Below, in pieces: positions 41,503 through 49,818 of a DNA stretch of 64,000 nt. The stretch lies in assembly GCF_900116665.1 (NCBI RefSeq), contig NZ_FPBK01000002.1, positions 302,360 through 366,359 of the forward strand. Direction: 5' to 3'. The notes under the pieces were generated by a model. The model was not told where the DNA came from, ran no database searches, and saw only the letters and a list, made by a program, of their open reading frames with translations. Origin of the DNA: Pustulibacterium marinum (GTDB lineage: Bacteria > Bacteroidota > Bacteroidia > Flavobacteriales > Flavobacteriaceae). The translations under genes were made by a program, and so were the position numbers. Position 1 is the stretch's first letter. Each line of letters begins with the position of its first letter.

Positions 41503-42797
41503 GAAAGCCAGGTGTTTTGAAAGGTTTTGTCAGCATCATATTTTTCAGCTTGTAATTCTATATTGAATTTTCTATTTCTAGGATCGTTGCCCACACCACT
41601 GTTGTACATCCAATTTCCATAATTGCTGTGCACATCGTAATCTATCAAAACCGATTCAAAATATGCCGCGCCGGCACGCCAATCTTGTTCCCATTCTTTA
41701 GCCCAAAAGCTCGCTACATTTTGTCGCCCGCGATTGCTCATCCAGCCGGTTTTGGCAAGCTCTATCATGTTTGCGTTGACAAAAGGTTCTGGAGTTTTAC
41801 CAGCAATCCATTGGTTAAGTTTTTCTTGATCAAAATTCCAATCGTACCGCTTTTTGGAAATTCCGTTCAGTTGAAAAATTTGGTTTCCGAACTTCATTGT
41901 AATGTATTTGAAATAGTCTCTCCAAAGCAATTCAAAAAATACCCAATACGTACTGTCGTTCTTTTCAACTTCGGTTTCGTATCGCAGCAATTCCGAATAA
42001 ATTGTTTTGGCATTGATGCAACCTTGCGCCAACCAAGCCGAAAATTTTGTACTGTAATCAATACCTAATAAACCATTTCTACTTTGTTTGTAGTTGGATA
42101 CGTTTTTAGTTTCGAAAAAGTAATGTTGAATTCGTTGTAAGCCTGAAGTTTCACCGCCTATAAACGGAAAAGCGGAGTTTTCATGAAGTGTAAAAGTTTC
42201 ATAACCCAATGTTTCTAGATTAGGAATTTCGGTGTTGTTTTCAAAAGAAATAGAATTTTTAAACACGATCTTTTTAAGCGGTTCTTGAATCTTTAAGTTT
42301 TGCTCAACCTTTTTCCTGAACTCAGTAAATACTTTTGGAAAATCATGTATATCGTGATAGGGAAGATCATCAGGATGAATTAAAAATTGATCGTAATAAG
42401 TTTTTAGTTTTATATTTTCGGATAAATTTTCTTGTACTTTTTTCTGAATTGACACTTCTTCAGCTGTAACTTCTTTTTGAGTGTAAATGGATTTTATCTG
42501 ATGTTTTTCGCACAAACTAGGAATACAATCTTCAGTATTTTCAGTAAAAACAAACAAAGGAATATGGTGTTTCGCTAAGTTTTCTTTGAGATCTTTTAAG
42601 CTTTCTAGAATAAACTGCATTCGAAACTTACCTACTTTTTTGAATCCGTACGAAGTTGTTTCAGTCCAATAGTTTGGAATGAAGTATACTCCGATAATCG
42701 AATCATGATTCTGAGATGCTTTTTGTAAAAGCACATTATCGTTCACCCGAAGATTGGTAGTAAACCAAATTAGCGCTGTATTTTTTACTAAGTCCAT
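41499..42797 (-). CDS. DASH-type cryptochrome/photolyase
   Basis: The 432-residue protein has the photolyase N-terminal domain (TALIWFTTNLRVNDNVLLQKA), FPFIGGETSGLQRIQHYF, and the FAD-binding part with RNGLLGIDYSTKFSAWLAQG, FFELLWRDYFKYI, NRGRQNVASFWAKEW and DVHSNYGNWMYNSGVGNDPR, all diagnostic of cry-DASH. These proteins bind FAD and an antenna folate and repair cyclobutane dimers, chiefly in single-stranded DNA. Paired with the FeS photolyase in one operon, it suits a cell exposed to sunlight. Confidence 0.95.
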   Translation of the reverse strand: MDLVKNTALIWFTTNLRVNDNVLLQKASQNHDSIIGVYFIPNYWTETTSYGFKKVGKFRMQFILESLKDLKENLAKHHIPLFVFTENTEDCIPSLCEKHQIKSIYTQKEVTAEEVSIQKKVQENLSENIKLKTYYDQFLIHPDDLPYHDIHDFPKVFTEFRKKVEQNLKIQEPLKKIVFKNSISFENNTEIPNLETLGYETFTLHENSAFPFIGGETSGLQRIQHYFFETKNVSNYKQSRNGLLGIDYSTKFSAWLAQGCINAKTIYSELLRYETEVEKNDSTYWVFFELLWRDYFKYITMKFGNQIFQLNGISKKRYDWNFDQEKLNQWIAGKTPEPFVNANMIELAKTGWMSNRGRQNVASFWAKEWEQDWRAGAAYFESVLIDYDVHSNYGNWMYNSGVGNDPRNRKFNIELQAEKYDADKTFQNTWLS

Positions 42798-42909
42798 TGT
42801 AACCTGTTTGCTACGAATTTACTTTTTGTTTAATTAAATTTAGTTAATGTTAAACAAAAATAATCTCAAATCTGGCTGATAGAAGTTTTTAGTCTATTTA
42901 ATTTTCAGA

Positions 42910-42917
42910 TATATTTG
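42910..42917 (+). promoter_or_regulatory. Predicted -7 box (TATATTTG) of the acyltransferase operon
   Basis: Full TANNTTTG match. Transcription would begin at about 42922-42925, roughly 20 bases before the ATT at 42942 proposed as the start and well before the ATG at 43041. Confidence 0.6.
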
Positions 42918-42941
42918 TGAGAGCAACCTAAGCCACGCACT

Positions 42942-43880
42942 ATTTACACGGTACAAACATATTCATCTGAATTCAAAAATGAATGGAATCAATTCATCGC
43001 AACTGCGAAGAACGCCACCTTTTTATTTCATAGAGATTTTATGGAATACCATGCAGATCGTTTTGATGATTTTTCGTTGTTGATTTTCAAAAATGAAAAG
43101 TTAGTAGCAGTGTTTCCGGCAAATGTGAAAGATGGAGTTGTGTATTCGCATCAAGGATTAACTTACGGCGGATTGTTGTTACCATTTGATGTGAATTTTG
43201 ATGAGGTGACCGCTATTTTCAACACAATGGTAGCTTTTTTAAAAAGGAATGGCATTGATTTGTTAATAGTGAAGGAAATGCCGAAACCGTATCACAAACA
43301 ACCTTCGGACGAAGTTGCCTATTGGATGCATAAATTTGGAAGTATACTAGATACGCAGCTAGTGTTAGCGGTTGATTATGGCAAACCGATAGCCTTGCAT
43401 AAAACTAAGAGAAAGTATCATAGACAAGGCAGTCAAAAAGGATTAGAAATTAGAAAAGAAACCAATTTTGAAGCTTTTTGGAATATGGTTTTAACCCCGC
43501 GTTTGGCTGAAAAACACAAGGCTTCTCCAGTGCACAGTCTAGCGGAAATTGAATTGTTGCATTCCAGATTTCCAGATAAAATTTATCAGTACAATGTGTA
43601 TTTGGAAGACGAGTTATTGGCTGGTATCACTGTTTTTGAAACCGATCAGGTAGTGAAATCACAATACGGGGCAACAACGGCTAAAGGCGAACAATTACGT
43701 GCGTTTGATTATTTGTTTGTGAGTTTGATTTTACAATTTCAAGACCAGAAAAAATACTTTTCACAAGGAACAGTTACCGAAAAAAATGAGCTAGGATACA
43801 ATCCAGGTTTATTAAAACAAAAACAAGAATTGGGTTGCGAAGTACATTTGCAACGAACTTTTGAAATATCGCTACAATGA
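42942..43880 (+). CDS. FemAB/GNAT-like acyltransferase, non-standard start
   Basis: From the first ATG (43041) the protein has 279 residues, but the frame is open upstream to a stop at 42918 and reads IYTVQTYSSEFKNEW with NATFLFHRDFMEYHADRF across 43041. That is the normal N-terminus of this family, so about 33 residues would be missing with the ATG start. The only reasonable initiator is ATT at 42942. The protein has two GNAT-like halves, with TKRKYHRQGSQKGLEIRKE in the middle, as in FemAB-type transferases. It overlaps the aminotransferase gene by four bases and may acylate the amino sugar that enzyme makes; this is inference. Confidence 0.75.
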   Translation: MYTVQTYSSEFKNEWNQFIATAKNATFLFHRDFMEYHADRFDDFSLLIFKNEKLVAVFPANVKDGVVYSHQGLTYGGLLLPFDVNFDEVTAIFNTMVAFLKRNGIDLLIVKEMPKPYHKQPSDEVAYWMHKFGSILDTQLVLAVDYGKPIALHKTKRKYHRQGSQKGLEIRKETNFEAFWNMVLTPRLAEKHKASPVHSLAEIELLHSRFPDKIYQYNVYLEDELLAGITVFETDQVVKSQYGATTAKGEQLRAFDYLFVSLILQFQDQKKYFSQGTVTEKNELGYNPGLLKQKQELGCEVHLQRTFEISLQ

Positions 43881-44977
43881 TTAAATTTTTAGATGTTCAC
43901 CAGATCAACAATCGTTTTGAAAAGGAGCTGAAAGAAGTATTTGCTCGTTTTTTAGATAGTGGTTATTATGTTTTAGGTACAGAAACTAAAAAGTTTGAAG
44001 CTGATTTTGCAGCGTATTGTGGTGCTCAATTTTGTGTAGGCGTTGGCAATGGCTTAGATGCTATCCGACTTATTTTTGAAGGATATAAAGCTTTAGGGAA
44101 ACTGCAAGAAGGTGACGAAGTTTTAGTGCCGGCAAATACATACATTGCGAGTATTTTGGCAATTTCACAAGCAGGTTTATCGCCAGTTTTGGTAGAACCT
44201 GAAGAAGAGACTTTTAATCTCAATCCGGATGAATTAGAAAGTAAGATCACTTTAAAAATCAAAGCTATTTTAGCCGTGCATTTGTACGGACAACTAGCCA
44301 ATATGAACCGTTTGAATGCGATTGCTAAAGCGAATAATTTATTGTTAATAGACGATGCTGCGCAAGCACATGGGGCTAGAGATGACAAAGGAAAAATGGT
44401 TGGAAATTTATGTGACGCCACCGCTTTTAGTTTTTATCCAACAAAAAATTTAGGAGCACTGGGTGAAGCAGGTGCAGTAACTACAAGTAATAATGAATTG
44501 TTTGAAATGATTCAAAAACTACGAAATTATGGTAGTGCAGAAAGATATTATAATCAAGTGCAAGGATTCAATTGCAGAATAGACGAAATGCAAGCTGCGG
44601 TTTTAAATGTGAAACTCTCAATTTTGGATGCGGATAATTCATACAGAAGAGCTGTTACCAAAAGATATCTTTCAGAGATTAAGAATCCGAAAATTCAGTT
44701 ACCGAAATATTCAGGGAATCTAGACCATGTGTTTCATTTGTTCGTAATTCGTTGCAAACAACGAGATGCTCTCAAACAGTTTTTAGAAGAAAACGGCGTA
44801 CAAACCGTGATTCATTATCCAATTCCGCCTCACAAACAGCAAGCATACAAAGATTGGAATCACTTATCATTTCCAATTACAGAACAAATTCACAAAGAAG
44901 TATTAAGCTTGCCTATAAGTCCGGTTATGACAGCTGATGAAGTTTCAGAACTAATCAATATCATCAATCAGTTTTAG
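43877..44977 (+). CDS. DegT/DnrJ/EryC1-type sugar aminotransferase (FdtB/QdtB-like)
   Basis: The 366-residue PLP enzyme has GNGLDAIRLIFEGYKAL, DEVLVPANTYIASILAI, IDDAAQAHGA, the PLP lysine in SFYPTKNLGALGEAGAV, RNYGSAERYYNQVQGFNCRI and IHYPIPPHKQ. These fit aminotransferases that act on dTDP-3-keto-6-deoxyhexoses. The matching 3,4-ketoisomerase is at 49414, so the pair could make a dTDP-3-amino-3,6-dideoxyhexose for the surface glycan. It overlaps the preceding acyltransferase gene (ATGA) and the convergent flippase gene by 14 bases. Confidence 0.9.
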   Translation: MIKFLDVHQINNRFEKELKEVFARFLDSGYYVLGTETKKFEADFAAYCGAQFCVGVGNGLDAIRLIFEGYKALGKLQEGDEVLVPANTYIASILAISQAGLSPVLVEPEEETFNLNPDELESKITLKIKAILAVHLYGQLANMNRLNAIAKANNLLLIDDAAQAHGARDDKGKMVGNLCDATAFSFYPTKNLGALGEAGAVTTSNNELFEMIQKLRNYGSAERYYNQVQGFNCRIDEMQAAVLNVKLSILDADNSYRRAVTKRYLSEIKNPKIQLPKYSGNLDHVFHLFVIRCKQRDALKQFLEENGVQTVIHYPIPPHKQQAYKDWNHLSFPITEQIHKEVLSLPISPVMTADEVSELINIINQF

Positions 44978-46220
44978 GAAACCATAGGATATTTTTCACA
45001 GCGATATTTTGCATCAGAAAGTGTACAATACAAGTGAAAAAATAGGCCATTGTAATTCCTTTCAAGCCGTATTTATTCATTAAAAAATAGGAAAGCGATG
45101 AAAATAGGACCGCCCACGCAATTTGTATGGCCACAAAACTTTTGGTTTGTGATTTTGCCATAAGAATATTGCCTAGTGTCCAAGAATGAATTTTGATAAT
45201 GTCACCCAGCAATTGGAAGATGAGAATGCTCCCAATAGCAATAAATTCTTCAGAAAATAACAAAGGAATCCAAAAGTCTTTCAGTAAATAAATTCCCCCG
45301 GTGATTAGTAAAATTACAGGAAAAGTGATACGCCATATTTTGAAAATTTCAGCTTTTAATTTAGAATTATGAATTGCTGAAAATGTGGGTAGTATGTAGA
45401 ATTTAAATGACGACGTTAAAAAGAGTAGATACATTGCAGAAATTCGCCATGCAGCATCCCATAATCCAGCATTTTCAATTCCCGAGGTGTTCATAATGTG
45501 AGTTCTTATGAATAGTAATGACAAGCTAAGCGATAACATTCCGGAAAGTGACATTGCCGAAAAATGTAATAACTTTTTAAAATAGGTGAGGCTAAAACTT
45601 TCTTTAAATATGGAAATTGAAATGTGATTACTCTTTAAGATAATCCACAGCGTCATTAAAAAAACGATGATGTGGTTTAATGCGATAGTTAGAATGAGTC
45701 CGTCTAATTTGTAAAAATAAACTCCCAAAACAGAAATGATAGCTGTAATAATGGTGGTGAAGATGGTAATTAATACAAATTTTTTCAGTAGCTGTAAACC
45801 ATTCAATATCGAAAGAAATAAGTTCTGTAATGCGATAAAAACAATAGAAACAGTACTAATGAAAATGTAATTTCCGTAGGATGAATTTTCAAAAAGTAAT
45901 CTGTTTAAAGTTTCTTTAAATATAAAAACGGAACTCACCAAAAGTAGTGCGCAAATGAGGTGTACTTTAAATGCTGTACTAATGATTTTCTTTAGTTCGT
46001 TCGGATTTGCTTTTTGTTCAGAAACATATTTGATAACTCCATTTTCGGTTCCCAACTGGCAAAATGAAATCGCCAAGGCAACAAAATCTTTAAACTGACC
46101 ATAAACGGCAAATCCTTCCGGACCTATAAAAAGTGCCGTGATTTTATTCACAACAAGTCGGGTTAGAATACCAATTCCTGTTGCAATAGCATTGTAATAT
46201 GATGATTTTAGGAAACTCAT
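44964..46220 (-). CDS. O-antigen/polysaccharide flippase (Wzx-like)
   Basis: The 418-residue protein is hydrophobic throughout with about 12 membrane helices and starts MSFLKSSYYNAIATGIGI, then VNKITALFIGPEGFAVYGQF, typical of Wzx-type flippases. It moves lipid-linked repeat units across the inner membrane. The ATG at 46220 lies one base after the stop of the sulfotransferase gene, and the longer frame from 46247 would overlap that gene. It is the last gene of a three-gene minus-strand operon (glycosyltransferase, sulfotransferase, flippase). Confidence 0.9.
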   Translation of the reverse strand: MSFLKSSYYNAIATGIGILTRLVVNKITALFIGPEGFAVYGQFKDFVALAISFCQLGTENGVIKYVSEQKANPNELKKIISTAFKVHLICALLLVSSVFIFKETLNRLLFENSSYGNYIFISTVSIVFIALQNLFLSILNGLQLLKKFVLITIFTTIITAIISVLGVYFYKLDGLILTIALNHIIVFLMTLWIILKSNHISISIFKESFSLTYFKKLLHFSAMSLSGMLSLSLSLLFIRTHIMNTSGIENAGLWDAAWRISAMYLLFLTSSFKFYILPTFSAIHNSKLKAEIFKIWRITFPVILLITGGIYLLKDFWIPLLFSEEFIAIGSILIFQLLGDIIKIHSWTLGNILMAKSQTKSFVAIQIAWAVLFSSLSYFLMNKYGLKGITMAYFFTCIVHFLMQNIAVKNILWFPKTD

Positions 46221-46221
46221 A

Positions 46222-47142
46222 TTAGTTAAAGTCAGTCCATTCTTCAAAAGAAAAACCTGTTGTTTTTTTTAGTTCAGAGACGTTTTTCTCATACAATTTC
46301 TTTAACCATTCTCGATCTTCCAACGTCATTTCAGGATATGCTTTAGAAGTAGCGGTTAATTTATAAACGGCCGGATGAATCCCTTCATTAATCTTTTTTC
46401 TAACAGATGCCGGGAAAAATGGTTTTAATAAACGTTTCGGAGCCGATGAATTCAGCGCTATTTTCTTCACATTGTTATAAATCCAGGGAAATTTAAGTTG
46501 TGTGGTTGTATTCGTATTTTTAGAAGTTATGTCGTTTAAAGTGTTCAATCCTAAAAATAGAAAACAAGAATTTACAGCCTCTAGAGTATTATTTTTTAGG
46601 TTTTCGGAAGTAATAATATGAATGTTTTCTTTTCCGAAAGCATTATAAAATGCTTGTATTCTTTCAGCATACAATCCAAATTGAAAATATGTTTTATAAA
46701 ATTGTTCTGCCAATTGCAACGATTGATCGGGATACACATTTTTATCTTGTAAGACAGCTTCTCTAAAAGGTAGTTTTTCGCTTCCTAATCCTTTTAACCA
46801 CCAATATTGCGAGTAAATTCTATCAATTGGATTTCGTAAAACAATGATGAATTTTGGATTTTCTTTGTAAACTGATTTTATATTAGGAATGAAGTTTTTG
46901 AAAAATAAATAACCAGTACTAGATTCTCCACGGAAAGTAGTTTTTCCAAATAAATTTAAATAATCACCAATGGATTCTTCGGTTGTAATTTCAAAATTTT
47001 GAGTCGTCCAGAAATGTGGTTCTTTAATTGTAGACATTGAAATCTCCGGATGTTCATTCAAGAAATTATGCAAACTCGAAGTCCCGGACTTTCCAGCTCC
47101 CGGAATAAATAGATTTGGTAATTTGCTTTGATTTAGAGTCAT
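46222..47142 (-). CDS. Sulfotransferase
   Basis: The 306-residue protein has the PAPS-binding loop PNLFIPGAGKSGTSSLHNFL (5'-phosphosulfate loop) near residue 10, the second PAPS site FIIVLRNPIDRIYSQYWW (the 3'-phosphate loop with Arg and Ser) and HFWTTQNFE. It transfers sulfate from PAPS to a hydroxyl, here most likely on a sugar since it sits between a glycosyltransferase and a flippase. The ATG at 47142 overlaps the preceding stop by one base, which decides the start. Sulfated surface glycans would suit a marine bacterium. Confidence 0.9.
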   Translation of the reverse strand: MTLNQSKLPNLFIPGAGKSGTSSLHNFLNEHPEISMSTIKEPHFWTTQNFEITTEESIGDYLNLFGKTTFRGESSTGYLFFKNFIPNIKSVYKENPKFIIVLRNPIDRIYSQYWWLKGLGSEKLPFREAVLQDKNVYPDQSLQLAEQFYKTYFQFGLYAERIQAFYNAFGKENIHIITSENLKNNTLEAVNSCFLFLGLNTLNDITSKNTNTTTQLKFPWIYNNVKKIALNSSAPKRLLKPFFPASVRKKINEGIHPAVYKLTATSKAYPEMTLEDREWLKKLYEKNVSELKKTTGFSFEEWTDFN

Positions 47143-48296
47143 TATTCTTTTCCTGAAAATTGTTCCCAAATGTACAGATATTGCTCTGCACTATTTACGG
47201 CATCGTGTTCTTTTTCTATAAAAGCTCTGGCATTTTTAGATATTTCTACAATTTTTTCAGGATGTAAAATCAACCATTCTAATTTACTTGCCATATAATC
47301 AGCATCTGGAATTGCATTGATCACAATGCTGTCTTCTTCAACCTTATAATGATTTTTCCAGTCTTCACAAGCGCCTGTAAAAACAACTTTTCCTTTAGCC
47401 ATGGCTTCCAAAGCATTATAACCTTGGTCGTAAGCAAATGCTTGGTCTAGCAAAATATGACAACGATTGTATTTTTCTATATATTCTTCATAAGGTAAAC
47501 TCACTGCGGTAATGATTTCAATCTTATCAGCATATTTTTTCTGAATAATTTCCAATGCTTTTTCAAAATATCCATTTCCTTTTTTGTAATAATTCACTTT
47601 GTTAATCCCATGAAAAATGATGATTTTATCCTCAATTACAAGTGGTTTGTACGCTAGCAAATGCAAGCGAACAGGAAACGGAATTAAAGAAGTTGTTTTG
47701 GGATGATTTTCATATGCCAAAACATAATCATAATCTCCAGGAATCACCGCTTCAATATTTTCAAAGATAAATTCATGAAGCCTTTTTGAAGAGTTTTTAG
47801 TGTAATGCAAACTGTACTGAAAATGCTTAAAGAGACTTTTATCTTTTACATATTCACTTAAAACATGATGCGGAACACCGTTGTTTAGAAGAAAATCAAT
47901 GTAAATTACATCATCACTACAGGCCGATAAAAATACTTTTTTGTTGTGTTGAAATAAAAACTTTAGAATCTTCTTTTCTGTATAATAATTATACGTAAGC
48001 GACTGTTCATTGATGAGAAAAACAATATCAAAATCTTTAAATTTTGCTCGTTGCTTCCAAAAAATGTAGAAGATTTCTAAAGAAGTAACATCACTATGAA
48101 AAAAACGATGGTATATTTTTCTGAAAAATTTGATAGCCTTTTTTTCTAAGAAAACGGGTTCAAAAGAAATATCAACAGGAAAGTTTTTAAATCCGTCTTT
48201 TCTTCCGGCTAAGGTTACATCGTGTCCAAGTTGGGTTAAACCAAATTTTAGTGAATTAAAAAAGCCACTGTATTCTCCTAAGAGTAATATCTTCAT
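47142..48296 (-). CDS. Glycosyltransferase, GT-B type
   Basis: The 384-residue protein begins KILLLGEYSGFFNSLKFGL, an N-terminal glycine-bearing loop, and the C-terminal half contains IIFHGINKVNYYKKGNGYFE and LLDQAFAYDQGYNALEAMAK with the acidic residues used by GT4-like enzymes, then GKVVFTGACEDW. The protein is cytoplasmic. It is the first gene of the minus-strand operon with the sulfotransferase and the flippase, and diverges from the glycosyltransferase at 48339 across 42 bases, where both promoters must lie. Confidence 0.85.
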   Translation of the reverse strand: MKILLLGEYSGFFNSLKFGLTQLGHDVTLAGRKDGFKNFPVDISFEPVFLEKKAIKFFRKIYHRFFHSDVTSLEIFYIFWKQRAKFKDFDIVFLINEQSLTYNYYTEKKILKFLFQHNKKVFLSACSDDVIYIDFLLNNGVPHHVLSEYVKDKSLFKHFQYSLHYTKNSSKRLHEFIFENIEAVIPGDYDYVLAYENHPKTTSLIPFPVRLHLLAYKPLVIEDKIIIFHGINKVNYYKKGNGYFEKALEIIQKKYADKIEIITAVSLPYEEYIEKYNRCHILLDQAFAYDQGYNALEAMAKGKVVFTGACEDWKNHYKVEEDSIVINAIPDADYMASKLEWLILHPEKIVEISKNARAFIEKEHDAVNSAEQYLYIWEQFSGKE

Positions 48297-48306
48297 AGAT
48301 ATCTGC

Positions 48307-48314
48307 TATATTTG
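48307..48314 (+). promoter_or_regulatory. Predicted -7 box (TATATTTG) of the glycosyltransferase at 48339
   Basis: Full TANNTTTG match, 24 bases before the GTG start. The -33 region would lie inside the divergent gene's first codons. Confidence 0.55.
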
Positions 48315-48338
48315 CGTGAATATAATTGATTCCTATTT

Positions 48339-49412
48339 GTGATACAAAATATCCCTAAAAAAATCTGTTTACTTACGGATGTTCTTTCGCATGGCGGAGC
48401 AGAAAAGGTGTGTGCCAATCTTTCTATTGCTCTTGCAAATGCGGGGTATGAAGTATCCATTATTTGTTTGCAAGACAAGGTGAAATACGCTTATGCGGGT
48501 AAGCTGATTAATTTGGGAGAAAATCTATCTCAGATTAAGATTTTGCAACGATTACAATGGGTGTTTAGGATTCGGAAAGCAATTAAAAATATTGATGCCG
48601 ATTATTATATTGATTTCAGATATAGAAGAGGTATCGCTTTTGAAGGTTTATTGCATTTAATTGCTTTTCCAATGCGTAGGATGATTTTTTCTATGCAACA
48701 TGCTCGTATAGAATATCACAAACCTAACGGTAAATTTTTTGATTATTTTTATAATAAAGCTTTTAGCATAGTTGCAGTTTCTAGTGAAATACAAACGGTT
48801 TTAGAGCAAGATTATGGTTTCAAAAATGTAGACCTAATTTATAATTTTAGTGATTTCTCAAAAAATCTAGAAAGCGTAGAAGCTACTGAAAAATATGTGA
48901 TTTCAGTTGGGAGATTGAATCCCATAAAACAGTTGGATAAATTGATTTTAGCCTATTCAAAATCTAATTTACCACAAAGAAATATTCATTTGTATATCTT
49001 TGGAGAAGGAGAGCAGAAACAGGTTTTGGAAGACTTGATTATGGAATTAAAATTAACTGATTTAGTAAAATTGAAAGGTTTTACAGATCGTATTCATTCT
49101 TATATAAAAGCATCAGAATTTTTAATTTTAGCAAGTAAAAACGAAGGTTTTCCAATGGTTTTGGTTGAAAGTTTACAACTGGGAACTCCTATTATTTCTT
49201 TTGATTGTAAAACAGGTCCGTCAGAAATTATTCAAGATGAAGAAAATGGATTACTAATTGAAGATCAAAATTTTGAAGCTTTGATAGTAGGCATGAACAG
49301 GCTGATTACAGATGAGGAATTATACAAACAGTGTAAAGCCAATGCACAAACTTCCATTACTAAATTTTCAAAAGAAAAGGTCATTGAACAATGGCTAAAT
49401 TTATTAGATTAA
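48339..49412 (+). CDS. Glycosyltransferase family 4
   Basis: The 357-residue protein starts at GTG (48339). It shows LLTDVLSHGGAEKVCANLSI at the N-terminus, YVISVGRLNPIKQLDKLILA, HLYIFGEGEQKQVLEDLI, and the donor-site ILASKNEGFPMVLVESLQLG with the E-x7-E pattern of GT4 retaining enzymes, then PIISFDCKTGPSEII. It adds a sugar to the lipid-linked intermediate in the cytoplasm. The ketoisomerase gene follows after one base, so the two are in one operon. Confidence 0.92.
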   Translation: MIQNIPKKICLLTDVLSHGGAEKVCANLSIALANAGYEVSIICLQDKVKYAYAGKLINLGENLSQIKILQRLQWVFRIRKAIKNIDADYYIDFRYRRGIAFEGLLHLIAFPMRRMIFSMQHARIEYHKPNGKFFDYFYNKAFSIVAVSSEIQTVLEQDYGFKNVDLIYNFSDFSKNLESVEATEKYVISVGRLNPIKQLDKLILAYSKSNLPQRNIHLYIFGEGEQKQVLEDLIMELKLTDLVKLKGFTDRIHSYIKASEFLILASKNEGFPMVLVESLQLGTPIISFDCKTGPSEIIQDEENGLLIEDQNFEALIVGMNRLITDEELYKQCKANAQTSITKFSKEKVIEQWLNLLD

Positions 49413-49413
49413 T

Positions 49414-49818
49414 ATGACTACAATTTCAGATATAGAAATTATTCAAATTCCTAAAATAGAAGATCATCGTGGTAACATTGCGGTGATTGAGAAGGAAGTA
49501 TTACCATACGAAGTAAAACGTGTTTATTATTTGTATGATGTGCCAAGTTCTGCCGCTAGAGGAGGCCATGCTCATATAGATCAGCAAGAGTGTTTAATTG
49601 CGCTAAGTGGTAGTTTTGATGTGATTTTAGATGATTCAAAAAAGAAGAATATTGTAACATTGAATAAGCCTGATAAAGGACTTCTAATTCCTAAGGGAAT
49701 TTGGCGTGAGCTGGAAAATTTTTCTTCTGGGGCTGTTTGTCTTGTTTTGTCCTCAGATGTGTATTTGGAAGAGGATTACATTAGAGACTACCAAAATTTT
49801 GTGGAGTTAAAACTTTAA
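49414..49818 (+). CDS. dTDP-4-keto-6-deoxyhexose 3,4-ketoisomerase (FdtA/QdtA/WxcM-like)
   Basis: The 134-residue cupin protein has PKIEDHRGNIAVIEKE, VKRVYYLYDVPSSAARGGHA with HIDQQECLIALSGSFDV after it, and KPDKGLLIPKGIWRELENF, the FdtA/QdtA/WxcM signature with the catalytic His in GGHAH. It moves the keto group from C4 to C3 of dTDP-4-keto-6-deoxyglucose, which the DegT-type aminotransferase (43877) can then aminate. Length is normal. Its stop overlaps the convergent glycosyltransferase gene by four bases. Confidence 0.9.
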   Translation: MTTISDIEIIQIPKIEDHRGNIAVIEKEVLPYEVKRVYYLYDVPSSAARGGHAHIDQQECLIALSGSFDVILDDSKKKNIVTLNKPDKGLLIPKGIWRELENFSSGAVCLVLSSDVYLEEDYIRDYQNFVELKL

